A stretch of 18,474 bases of DNA, taken from assembly GCA_910586475.1 (NCBI GenBank), contig CAJUHM010000017.1:1-18474 (forward strand), given 5' to 3'. This DNA is from an uncultured Muribaculaceae bacterium. GTDB lineage: Bacteria; Bacteroidota; Bacteroidia; Bacteroidales; Muribaculaceae. Positions 1-7,566 of this stretch are shown in pieces; position 1 is the stretch's first letter; each line of letters begins with the position of its first letter. Under the pieces are notes generated by a model. The model saw only the letters and a list, made by a program, of their open reading frames with translations, made no database searches and was not told where the DNA came from. Made by a program: the position numbers and the translations under genes.

Positions 1-1363
1 AAATCTCGGTGTAGTAGCGCGAGGAGCTGTCGGTGTATTTGCGACGGTAGGTCAGTTCGGCTTTGGCCGGTTCATTGTAAGCTATCGGATAGACCTGCAA
101 CGCTGTATTATAAGCAGAAACAGCCACATCAATGTCGTAAACGCCCGGTTCTACAGCCTCAAGACTAAAGTTATTACGGAACTGAACGGTTTCGCCTCCT
201 ACAGTCACATTGAAATTGCTTTTGTCCGAAGGTGTAGCCTCCTCGATGGTCACATTTTTCAGCGTTACGACCTGATTGACCATATCCATAGTAAGTGCGC
301 CCGTAAAAGCCGGATAGGTGACATCTACGGTCGATGTGGCAACCGGCATTTCTCCGGTCGGAGCAATCTCGAACAGACCGTTAAAGACGGCATTTTCACC
401 TTCCCATCCGCCGGGAATCACATCACCCTTCTGATAGCCGCTACCATACTTATAGATAAGCGATGAAGCGGTTTCGTCTTTCACATAGACATACGCACCA
501 TTAACATAGACAACTGTCAGATCGCCATTCATGACAGCAGCGTCTCCTTTTTCCGGAATGCCTGCGATGAATTCAGCGAGAGTATTGTAAGAAGCAGCAG
601 GTTCTTTGACTGTCAGAGTGTATGACGCGCTTCCGGCCAAGAACTTGTCGGTCTGCTCAGACGAAACGGTGATTGTGGTCGAACCAGCTGACAGAAGAGT
701 AACCGAACCGTCGGCTGCTACAGTCGCAACAGACTCGTTGCTTGAAGTGTAGCTTACGGGGAGATTGTTGGGATTGGTCAGCTGAGGAGCATCGAATGTC
801 TCGTTGAGATAGACTTCATAGCTCGATGTCGGGAATTTGAGACCGGGCATGTCAAGGTCGGTTTCCTTTGTGTAAGTCACCTCAATCTTTGAAAGTGCTT
901 TCGTTCCAGTTGCAAGCGACTGGAACACGACCTCTTCAGGGAAGAGTGTCAAGCCTGTCCAGACAGCTTCGGTGGCTTTAGTGGCATTGTCATAGTCATA
1001 CTCGTCATTCAGATTATCCAGAGTACAACCGAAAACACCGTTCCCGCTTTTATAAGTCAGAATGACTTTTGAAATTTTTCCGCCGGGAATCCTTACGGCC
1101 ATTTTGGCCCAGTTCGCCTCCGTCACCTTCATAAAGCGAATACCATCGGCCCAAAGGCGGAATCCGTTTCCTCCACCTTTTGTCAGTTCGATCTGAGAAT
1201 CACCGTTGGTTATGACTGTTTCGGATGGAAGGTATTTCGTACTATTACCGGATTGCCTTTCCAACCCATAATCATTGTTAACAAAATCCCATGTCACCAC
1301 GTCGGCATAGGCCATCGCGGCAAAACTTAGGATCATCACAAAAGAAAGTAAAAGTTTTTTCAT
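1..1363 (-). CDS. Secreted Ig-like/OB-fold-like multidomain protein (3' end missing)
   Basis: The reading frame starts at the ATG whose complement lies at 1361-1363 and is still open at the left window edge, giving 454 visible residues. Residues 1-20 form a typical signal peptide ending AMAYA. Residues 21-165 are a beta-rich region starting DVVTWDFVNNDYG, with no named domain that I recognise. Residues 172-253 look like a Big_2-type bacterial Ig-like domain, with the usual run of a Tyr-Thr-Ser-Ser-Asn stretch, SVATVAADGSVT and AGSTTITV. Residues 258-432 resemble the OB-fold modules (DUF5689/DUF6359 type) found in secreted Bacteroidota proteins, with AYVYVKDETASSLIYKYG and GDVIPGGW. The protein is probably exported, perhaps surface-attached through a missing C-terminal sorting domain. 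No catalytic motif is visible. Its own promoter appears to lie at 1396-1403, so it need not be transcribed with the glycosyltransferase upstream. The function is unknown. Confidence 0.85.
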   Translation of the reverse strand, partial: MKKLLLSFVMILSFAAMAYADVVTWDFVNNDYGLERQSGNSTKYLPSETVITNGDSQIELTKGGGNGFRLWADGIRFMKVTEANWAKMAVRIPGGKISKVILTYKSGNGVFGCTLDNLNDEYDYDNATKATEAVWTGLTLFPEEVVFQSLATGTKALSKIEVTYTKETDLDMPGLKFPTSSYEVYLNETFDAPQLTNPNNLPVSYTSSNESVATVAADGSVTLLSAGSTTITVSSEQTDKFLAGSASYTLTVKEPAASYNTLAEFIAGIPEKGDAAVMNGDLTVVYVNGAYVYVKDETASSLIYKYGSGYQKGDVIPGGWEGENAVFNGLFEIAPTGEMPVATSTVDVTYPAFTGALTMDMVNQVVTLKNVTIEEATPSDKSNFNVTVGGETVQFRNNFSLEAVEPGVYDIDVAVSAYNTALQVYPIAYNEPAKAELTYRRKYTDSSSRYYTEI

Positions 1364-1395
1364 AAAAAATGAGATAAGTGATTGATGATTTGCAG

Positions 1396-1403
1396 CAAAT
1401 TTA
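1396..1403 (-). promoter_or_regulatory. Putative Bacteroides-type -7 promoter element
   Basis: On the minus strand this reads TAAATTTG, an exact match to the Bacteroidota -7 consensus TAnnTTTG. It lies 32 nt upstream of the ATG of the left-edge gene, a normal leader length. I find no clear TTTG -33 partner about 19-21 nt further upstream, so the call rests on one element and its position. Confidence 0.4.
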
Positions 1404-1483
1404 CAAACTTTTGCGGATTTTTTGCATAATTACTGTAAAGGTTTTTGGCAAAAAACGAAAAAAAACGATTTTTTAGCTAAAAA

Positions 1484-2314
1484 TTATCCCATTTTTTCGA
1501 TACGACGGTTAAACTCACGACGCTGACGGTCTAAAAACCAGCCCCATTTGTTGAAATAGCGGATCATGTTGAGACAATGGATTGCCAGCATCCGTCCCGA
1601 CGCATACGATTCCCTCCGGTGGGCATGAACAACAGTCGGCGATGGCAGATACATCGTGCGGAAATGAGCATGAACCCTGCGCGTCAGATCAATATCTTCC
1701 GGATACATGAAAAAACGCTCGTCGAACAGCCCTGTCTGATGCAATACTGCGCAACGGATCAGCATGAATGATCCCTGATGGTAAGGCACATTGAACGGAC
1801 GGGAATGGTCAATGTGGCGAAGCTCGTATCTGTCAGCCCACTTTCCGAGCATCCAGCGCGGGAAAAACCGACGTCCGATAAGGTCGATCGGCGCAGGAAG
1901 CCGGCGCACAGTGTATTGCAGTTCTCCGTCAAGCCCCACAATGCGTGGCTGAACCATACCGACATCCGGATTTCCGTCAAGATAACCAAGCATCGGACCG
2001 AGTGTTCCCGCTCCGAAATCGATGTCGGAATTCATCACGAGATGATAGTCCGCTCCGAGATCAAGCGCTCGACGCAGAGCCTGGTTGTGACCCGCTCCGT
2101 AGCCACGGTTTTCAGAAGCTATATAGACCGCCTCAGGCCAGCAGCTACTGACAAGTCGCCGGATCTTCTCCGACGAAGAGTTGTCGACAATCCACAAACG
2201 CTCCACTCCGTTGAGGAGAAGAGCGTTTATGGCATTTGACAGTTCAGCGGGATCGGTATGATAGGTGACGATCGACGCTGTCAGGCGTAATTTATGAGAT
2301 TTCTCCACACACAC
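1484..2314 (-). CDS. GT2 family glycosyltransferase
   Basis: This 276-residue protein is a family 2 glycosyltransferase of the rhamnosyltransferase-like type, which moves a sugar from a nucleotide sugar to a glycan acceptor at the inner face of the cytoplasmic membrane. The GT-A fold motifs are visible in order: ASIVTYHTD (13-21), IVDNSSS (42-48), ENRGYGAGHNQALR (68-81), the metal-binding MNSDIDF with DID at 97-99, QGSFMLIR (180-187), and PEDIDLTRR (205-213) carrying the likely catalytic acidic residues. No membrane helix is evident. The start is GTG at 2314; another GTG two codons on is possible, and no ATG precedes the first conserved strand. The stop of the DUF4923 gene lies 8 nt upstream, so the two are probably co-transcribed. 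No other glycan genes flank it, so sugar and acceptor cannot be named. Confidence 0.9.
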   Translation of the reverse strand: MCVEKSHKLRLTASIVTYHTDPAELSNAINALLLNGVERLWIVDNSSSEKIRRLVSSCWPEAVYIASENRGYGAGHNQALRRALDLGADYHLVMNSDIDFGAGTLGPMLGYLDGNPDVGMVQPRIVGLDGELQYTVRRLPAPIDLIGRRFFPRWMLGKWADRYELRHIDHSRPFNVPYHQGSFMLIRCAVLHQTGLFDERFFMYPEDIDLTRRVHAHFRTMYLPSPTVVHAHRRESYASGRMLAIHCLNMIRYFNKWGWFLDRQRREFNRRIEKMG

Positions 2315-2322
2315 GGCCTCGG

Positions 2323-2997
2323 TTAGCTGACTTTTTTCATCTCAAAGCCAGCGCAGAGACCGTCGTAGCTTTTCAGAAGACTCACTGCGCTGTTGATCGT
2401 GGAATTGCCGGTTATTTTCCCTGCTGTCTCCATGATTGTTATGAGTTTGGTCACGTCAAACATGATGCTCATCGTTCCGGTCGCGCTTTTGGTGATGTAG
2501 GTATCGACCGCACCGACATTGATTTTTCCTGCAATAGCAAAGTTGAACACGAAATTTGCCTGCGAATCGGAATCGGACTGCGGTGTCGAGATCGTTCCTC
2601 TCAGAGTGATCTTGTTTGCTTTAAGAGTGAACGTCGAATCCGCCTTCACGGTCAGCTGCGCTTTGTCAAAGCCGGTTTTCTGATAGATAGGAGTCAGTTT
2701 TTCGATTATGACTGCCGAAGCAGCCGCGCCTCCGGCCTTTTTCAGCACATTGTCGGTCTTGAACGTAACCGCCGGGGCCGAATAGGTCCATGTTCCTGTC
2801 AGGCTCGAAACCGTGATCTTGTCCGTTGAAAGAAGATTGCCGAGGAGAGAGCCGAGCCCCGAGGTGGCCGACGAGGAGCTTGATTCCGACGAAGAAGCCC
2901 CCCCGAGCCCCCCCAGAACATCTTTAAGATTCCAGGCATAGGCCGAACCGGAACAAAAAATAGATGAAGCACAGATCAGGAAAAATATTCGTTTCAT
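2323..2997 (-). CDS. DUF4923 family lipocalin-like secreted protein
   Basis: The 224-residue product matches my recollection of DUF4923, a Bacteroidota family of exported lipocalin-like beta-barrel proteins of unknown ligand. Residues 1-21 are a signal peptide ending SGSAYA. A Gly/Ser-rich linker follows (about 28-56). The domain then runs from about residue 62, with SLTGTWTYSAPAVTFK (65-80), the LKKAGGAAAS helix (85-94), a strand with LTVKADSTFTLK, a Ser/Asp-rich turn, and a C-terminal strand with YDGLCAGFEMKK. The linker is coded by two 7-nt G runs separated by CTC (2898-2914 on the plus strand), which could slip during replication. The gene is first in a likely two-gene unit with the GT2 gene. 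I can see no enzymatic motif. Confidence 0.85.
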   Translation of the reverse strand: MKRIFFLICASSIFCSGSAYAWNLKDVLGGLGGASSSESSSSSATSGLGSLLGNLLSTDKITVSSLTGTWTYSAPAVTFKTDNVLKKAGGAAASAVIIEKLTPIYQKTGFDKAQLTVKADSTFTLKANKITLRGTISTPQSDSDSQANFVFNFAIAGKINVGAVDTYITKSATGTMSIMFDVTKLITIMETAGKITGNSTINSAVSLLKSYDGLCAGFEMKKVS

Positions 2998-3033
2998 ACT
3001 TTCTTCAAAAAATTTTGGATTTAGAATCAGACT

Positions 3034-3041
3034 GCAAGTTA
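3034..3041 (-). promoter_or_regulatory. Weak candidate -7 element for the DUF4923/GT2 unit
   Basis: The minus strand reads TAACTTGC, which departs from the Bacteroidota TAnnTTTG consensus in its last two positions. It lies 36 nt upstream of the DUF4923 ATG. No -33 TTTG at the right distance is visible, so this is a tentative call. Confidence 0.25.
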
Positions 3042-3256
3042 GTCATTATTTTTCGATCAGCCGGAATCTTTTCAATAAAATTCCACAGATCGGCCGATAC
3101 ATCCGGCCAAATGCCGTTATTTACTGTCGAATTCCAGTCGGTCTTTCATGGCCGACGACGCCAAATCCCTCCTCCTCTGCCACCTCAACAAGCACTTTTA
3201 ATGAAAAACTCCCTAAAAAAATTTCGGCAGATTCATCTAATTCACTGAAAAATGGC

Positions 3257-3264
3257 TAACTTTA
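3257..3264 (+). promoter_or_regulatory. Candidate -7 element for the surface cluster
   Basis: TAACTTTA matches the Bacteroidota -7 consensus TAnnTTTG at all but the last fixed position and lies about 54 nt upstream of the ATG at 3319. No good TTTG lies 19-21 nt upstream. If real, it would drive the four-gene cluster 3319-9175, in which I see no other promoter. Confidence 0.3.
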
Positions 3265-3318
3265 CAAAATATTATTCAATAATTGCCTTATCAGGCCTTG
3301 TTTTAACCTTTTCAAAAA

Positions 3319-5853
3319 ATGACAGTCAGGACAATAACACGTCATTTATTGTCGGCGGCCTCAGCTGTGAGTGTCGCAATGATGTTGTTTTCATGTGAGG
3401 AAGAAACTGTCATCGAACGGAGCGGAGCCGCCAGGCTCAATCCCCGTGTGACCGTCGACGCCTCGATCTTCGATCCCGCCTCGGATGAACCGGTCATGCT
3501 CTCCGGAGCACCGGACGCAACCGAATTGGCGTTCTCGCTTTCCGGCAGTGACGGCAGATTCGAACATTCGTGGGAATCCGTTGCCGATTATCCTCTGTCA
3601 GAACTGCTGCGACCGGGCGAATACACAGCCGAAGCCCACTTCGGAAATCCGCTGGAAGAAGGGTTTGACTGTCCTTATTTCTACGGCGAACGCAAAATAT
3701 CGCTTCTCTCCGGAATGGACGCGGAAATCGAGGTCACAGCATCGCTCGCATCATCGATTTTCAACGCGGTCTTCGACAACCGCCTCACGGAACGATTCAC
3801 TTCTGTCTCCGCGACCATCCACTCCGAAGCATTCTCCTACGTCGATTACCCCGCCGGAGAATCCCGTCAGGTATTTATCCATCCGGGAGTCGTAAGTATC
3901 ATGCTCAACGTTGACGATGCAGCCCACGGGACAACCTCGATCGAAATTGCCCGGATAGGGAACGCCGCCGGACGATACCGATATAATATTGAATTCGTCA
4001 GCGACGGAGATCCCGAACCGACCGTCACCGCCCTGATAAACGGATCGGAATGCGGCTCCGTCAGACTGACCGACCGCCTTCTCTCCTCAGCAGCCCCGGA
4101 AATAACGACCTCCGGGTTCGAATCCGAAACACCAATCGATCTGACCGAGGGCGAAACTCCGGAGACTCCGCTGATCTTCAACATCGCCGACAGTCCGGCG
4201 AAAACGCTTACACTATCGACATCCGCCACTGACCTTATTTCTCAAGGCTGGCCAGCGGAAGTAGATCTCTCCAACGCCCCCGCCCCGACGATCGAGCTCA
4301 TGAACCGACTCGGGCTCCGGCTCTCGCACGATGCATCGGGTAACATTACCGCCGTAGACCTAACCGAAGCCATGAGCCGTCTGAGATCTGTCGATACAAC
4401 GACCAATGCCTCTTTCACCCTCATGGCAACCAATGTAGCCGGCAAAAATTCGCGGCCGGCCACCCTGACAGTCACAGTCCACCCGGTCGACATCGGGATC
4501 GTCAGCCTCAGCAACATAATAATGGGAATCAACAAAGGCGAACTGACAATCCTATGCCACTCTGGCAACCCGGCGGCCAACATAGCGATCGAAGCCCTGT
4601 CAGACCGCGACTGGACGGAATGCACGATAGACAGCTTCGAGAAACGCCAGAATAATGAATATGCCATCCTCTTCAACGTTCCCGAAACAGCCCGCACCAC
4701 CCAGCAGGTAAGAATCCTCTATTGCGGACGCGTCATCAGCGAGCTGACACTCGAACGTGTAGCCCCCGATTTCACAATCGAGGCAGACCCGTTCGCACTC
4801 AGCGCACTCATCCGGGTTCGCGCCGACGCCCCCTCTATGACCTCTCTGATCACCTCCCTGCTCCGCATCTATGTCAACGGCGTCCGCACCGACGCTCTCA
4901 ACCGCGAAGAGGATAAAGGACTGATCCATATAGGCGACCTTCAGCCCAACAGGAAATATACGGTGACTGTCACTCCGTTCGAAAACCCGGAGCCTGCCGA
5001 CTTCAACCCTACCGTCTGCAGCTTCAACACCGAACAGACCCTTCAGATCAAAAACAGCTCGTTCGAGGACCGCGACGAAAACCGGACCTACAAGAACATC
5101 CCCTCCGGAGGTCGCTACAGCCAGACGATCATCGACGTCTACAACTGTCAGAACTATTCGACACTGACATTCCAGGTGCCCCGGAACTGGGCCAACACCA
5201 ATGCCAAGACCTTCTGCACAGCCGCCCGGAATTTCAACACATGGTTTGTCAATCCATCGGTCATGTCGGAAGTCGATAATGTCGAAGGCTATTTCGCAAT
5301 CAAGCTCCAGAGCGTCAGCTGGGACATTGATGGCGAAAAGATCGCCGACTACCGGCAGAAACCGGGCCAGTTCATCCGCTATAACCCAAATGTTCCGGCA
5401 ATACGCCACAATGCTGCCGGAAAACTCTTTCTCGGGCAGTACACCTTCGACCCGGCAACAGAAACCGAGACCTACACTGAAGGAATCTCTTTCACATCCC
5501 GGCCGATCGCCCTGAACGGAACCTACTGTTTCGCACCCTGCACAAACGACCTCTACGACACCGGACTGATCTCGATCGAGATTCTCGGCGAACTCAACGG
5601 AGCGGAAATCTGCCTTGCGCGCAATCAGGCCAACCTGACGCCGGCTCTGACCTACACCGCGTTCAGCATACCTCTGACCTATGACTTTTTCGGCGTCAAA
5701 GCCACTAAAATCAAAATCATGCTGTCATCGTCGAAACACTGCGGCTCGATCGAATATGAGACAGCTAACATAAAAACAACTCCCGACCCCATGACAGCGA
5801 CCGCAACCGGAGGCGTCCTGCGGGTTCAGGACATAACACTCTCCTACATCTGA
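3319..5853 (+). CDS. Large surface lipoprotein, DUF4493-like N-terminus and PCMD-like C-terminus
   Basis: The 844-residue product has a lipoprotein signal (hydrophobic stretch about 9-25, lipobox LFSC with Cys26). Cys26 is followed by three Glu residues, the acidic pattern that in Bacteroidota favours export to the cell surface. Residues about 40-255 resemble DUF4493: an AFSLSGSDGRF start, SELLRPGEYTAEAHFG, and CPYFYGERKISLLSGM, in which a peptide-like build-up ends in a beta sandwich. Beta-rich Ig/FnIII-like segments fill 255-570, the last with LQPNRKYTVTVTPFE. From about 577 (NSSFEDRDENR) to the end the protein looks like a divergent PCMD jelly-roll domain, with SYI as last residues. No catalytic site is evident. 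It heads a cluster with two outer-membrane barrels and a canonical PCMD lipoprotein, suggesting a ligand-binding or adhesive role at the surface. Domain names are from memory; the DUF4493 call is firmer than the PCMD one. Confidence 0.82.
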   Translation: MTVRTITRHLLSAASAVSVAMMLFSCEEETVIERSGAARLNPRVTVDASIFDPASDEPVMLSGAPDATELAFSLSGSDGRFEHSWESVADYPLSELLRPGEYTAEAHFGNPLEEGFDCPYFYGERKISLLSGMDAEIEVTASLASSIFNAVFDNRLTERFTSVSATIHSEAFSYVDYPAGESRQVFIHPGVVSIMLNVDDAAHGTTSIEIARIGNAAGRYRYNIEFVSDGDPEPTVTALINGSECGSVRLTDRLLSSAAPEITTSGFESETPIDLTEGETPETPLIFNIADSPAKTLTLSTSATDLISQGWPAEVDLSNAPAPTIELMNRLGLRLSHDASGNITAVDLTEAMSRLRSVDTTTNASFTLMATNVAGKNSRPATLTVTVHPVDIGIVSLSNIIMGINKGELTILCHSGNPAANIAIEALSDRDWTECTIDSFEKRQNNEYAILFNVPETARTTQQVRILYCGRVISELTLERVAPDFTIEADPFALSALIRVRADAPSMTSLITSLLRIYVNGVRTDALNREEDKGLIHIGDLQPNRKYTVTVTPFENPEPADFNPTVCSFNTEQTLQIKNSSFEDRDENRTYKNIPSGGRYSQTIIDVYNCQNYSTLTFQVPRNWANTNAKTFCTAARNFNTWFVNPSVMSEVDNVEGYFAIKLQSVSWDIDGEKIADYRQKPGQFIRYNPNVPAIRHNAAGKLFLGQYTFDPATETETYTEGISFTSRPIALNGTYCFAPCTNDLYDTGLISIEILGELNGAEICLARNQANLTPALTYTAFSIPLTYDFFGVKATKIKIMLSSSKHCGSIEYETANIKTTPDPMTATATGGVLRVQDITLSYI

Positions 5854-5934
5854 TCCGACAGCAAAGCTCTTTCAAAGCCATTCAATTTAAAAATACTGAA
5901 TTCACAGAAACCAATCAATCATTTATTTTAACCA

Positions 5935-6690
5935 ATGGTCAAACCCGCCCGAATAATAATCACGCTGCTGGCATCACTGCTGATGCCGGTCCTGATCCAC
6001 GGTCAGGAGCAATTCAAGCGCGACCTCGAGCAGACATCATTTATCCCGAAAGGTCAGTGGATCACAGGGGTAAGCGTCGGCTACTCGCAAAGCAACCAGG
6101 ACAACTACCAGTTTTTCATCTTCGAAGACCTCTCAGGCGACACCTACTCGTTCAAAGTCACCCCGATGGCAATGTATGCCTTCAAGGACAACTTTGCCGC
6201 AGGTCTCAAATTCGGCTATACCCGTTCGAAGATCGGGCTCAACAGCGGATCCTTCATCCTCGACTCCGAAACCCATTTCGACGCCGACCTGCTCAACGCG
6301 ATCTCGCAGGACTACTACGCGATCGGCGCGGTCAGAAACTACATCTCGCTCGGAAGCTCGCGTCGCTTCGGACTGTTCAACGAACTCCAGCTTGAACTTG
6401 GCGGCGGACAGTCGAAAATCTCCAACTACACCGGCGGGCAGGGCGACAACCGCCATCTCGAAGGTACTTTCGAGCGCAACTTCTCCCTCAACATCGGACT
6501 GACACCCGGCTTCGTCATGTTTCTCAACAACTATTCGGCGATCGAAGTGAGCGTCGGGGTGCTCGGATTCGGCTACACCCACACTAAATCAATCACGAAT
6601 CAGGTGCACATCGCACGACGGAATTCGAAGAATGCTAATTTTAAAATCAACCTGTTCTCCGTGCAGTTCGGCATGGCGTTCTATCTTTAA
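5935..6690 (+). CDS. Outer-membrane beta-barrel protein, first tandem paralogue
   Basis: The 251-residue product begins with a signal peptide (1-23, cleavage likely before the Gln of HGQEQF). The rest alternates polar and hydrophobic/aromatic residues in about 8-10 amphipathic strands and ends in FGMAFYL, a terminal strand typical of outer-membrane barrels. Diagnostic segments are FIPKGQWITGVSVGYSQSN, FAAGLKFGYTRSKIGL, AVRNYISLGSSRRFGLFNE and LTPGFVMFLNNYSAIEVSVG. Each has a counterpart in the next gene, so the two arose by duplication. There are no cysteines. It starts 81 nt after the large lipoprotein and ends 3 nt before the next barrel gene, so joint expression is likely. It could be a small pore, a surface anchor, or a partner through which the flanking lipoproteins are displayed. 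Its specific role is unknown. Confidence 0.85.
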   Translation: MVKPARIIITLLASLLMPVLIHGQEQFKRDLEQTSFIPKGQWITGVSVGYSQSNQDNYQFFIFEDLSGDTYSFKVTPMAMYAFKDNFAAGLKFGYTRSKIGLNSGSFILDSETHFDADLLNAISQDYYAIGAVRNYISLGSSRRFGLFNELQLELGGGQSKISNYTGGQGDNRHLEGTFERNFSLNIGLTPGFVMFLNNYSAIEVSVGVLGFGYTHTKSITNQVHIARRNSKNANFKINLFSVQFGMAFYL

Positions 6691-6693
6691 GCA

Positions 6694-7566
6694 ATGGACA
6701 TGAAAATCATCAGAACATTTCTCGTGGCCACAGCCATCGGATTCGGATGCTTAGCCGCAAGCGCAGCTGAAGCACGCATCGACTCAACCTCGAATCCATA
6801 TATCGTCAAAGGCCATCCGCATCATCCCGAACTTGACGAAAAAGTCATTGTCGGAGCGGACACTGTCTCGCTCGTTATCCGCGACCGCAACCTCGGACGC
6901 TATGACCGAGGCCTCTTCAACTATCTCTTCATCCCCCGCAACCAGTGGGTAATCGACCTCATGGCCTCCTACGGAGAATTCAATGCCAAAGATGTCGAAT
7001 TGCTTCAGGCTGTCAAGGACTTCAATTTCGACGGAAAGCAATATGCAATCTCTCCGACAATCGGCTATTTCTTCCGCAACAACCAGTGCGTCGGCCTGAA
7101 ATTCAACTACACACGCGCCGATGCTGCGATCGGACAGCTCAATGTCAATCTCGGCGAAGACCTCAGCTTCAACATCCATGACATCAGCTACAGCTCCAAC
7201 AAATACAGCATGGGGCTATTCTACCGCAACTACGTCGGCCTTTCGCGCTCGCGTCGCTTTGCAGTCTTCAACGAAGCCTGCCTCTCGTTCGCAAGCGGCT
7301 CGTCGAGATTCAAGCGCCCGTTCGACAACAAGATACGCGACACCCGCACCAACGTGACCGAGGTTGCCCTCAATTTCAGCCCCGGCGTCTGCGTCTTCAT
7401 CATGGATTCATTCAGTTTCAACGTCTCGTTCGGTGTGTTCGGAGTTCATCTGACCAATGAAAAGCAGCTGACCGACGGCGTCGAGGAAGGCTCACGTTTC
7501 AGCAGCGGAGCCAATTTCAGATTCAATTTGTTTAATATCAATTTCGGTATCGGTGTACACATTTAA
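6694..7566 (+). CDS. Outer-membrane beta-barrel protein, second tandem paralogue
   Basis: The 290-residue product has a signal peptide (about 1-26, ending LAASAAEA), then roughly 50 residues not shared with its neighbour, then a barrel that follows the preceding protein segment by segment: FIPRNQWVIDLMASYGEFN, CVGLKFNYTRADAAIG, FYRNYVGLSRSRRFAVFNE, FSPGVCVFIMDSFSFNVSFG, and a terminal strand ending FGIGVHI. The start is taken as ATG 6694; a second ATG two codons on (6700) would give an equally good signal peptide. A Cys in the signal region is not in a convincing lipobox, so signal peptidase I cleavage is more likely. The last 14 nt overlap the GTG start of the PCMD lipoprotein, implying translational coupling. 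The function is unknown. Confidence 0.85.
   Translation: MDMKIIRTFLVATAIGFGCLAASAAEARIDSTSNPYIVKGHPHHPELDEKVIVGADTVSLVIRDRNLGRYDRGLFNYLFIPRNQWVIDLMASYGEFNAKDVELLQAVKDFNFDGKQYAISPTIGYFFRNNQCVGLKFNYTRADAAIGQLNVNLGEDLSFNIHDISYSSNKYSMGLFYRNYVGLSRSRRFAVFNEACLSFASGSSRFKRPFDNKIRDTRTNVTEVALNFSPGVCVFIMDSFSFNVSFGVFGVHLTNEKQLTDGVEEGSRFSSGANFRFNLFNINFGIGVHI

Larger units (their letters stand above)
2998..3318. other. Intergenic divergent promoter region
   Basis: This 321-base gap separates the minus-strand DUF4923 gene from the plus-strand surface-lipoprotein cluster. It is AT-rich near both gene starts, as expected for two outward promoters. I see candidate -7 elements for each direction at 3034-3041 and 3257-3264. 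A short perfect palindrome, ATCGGCCGAT, lies at 3089-3098 with no obvious role. I find no RNA gene, riboswitch-like structure or convincing small coding region. Confidence 0.6.

Noticed and set aside
1470..1483. AT-rich palindrome TTTTTAGCTAAAAA just after the GT2 stop as a terminator
   Set aside because: The perfect palindrome leaves no loop and has only two G/C bases, so the hairpin would be weak. T-rich sequence follows on the minus strand, so some role is possible but not supported.
2964..3248. A 94-codon plus-strand frame across the divergent intergenic region
   Set aside because: It overlaps the DUF4923 start and signal peptide in antisense, has no recognisable domain, and occupies the likely promoters.
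4600..5409. A 269-codon open frame on the minus strand inside the large lipoprotein gene
   Set aside because: Its translation has no recognisable motif and lies opposite a well-supported lipoprotein with a signal peptide and recognisable domains.
6718..6760. Lipobox in the second barrel protein (Cys in its signal peptide)
   Set aside because: The residues before the Cys are GFG, a poor lipobox, and ASA/AEA sites just downstream suit signal peptidase I.
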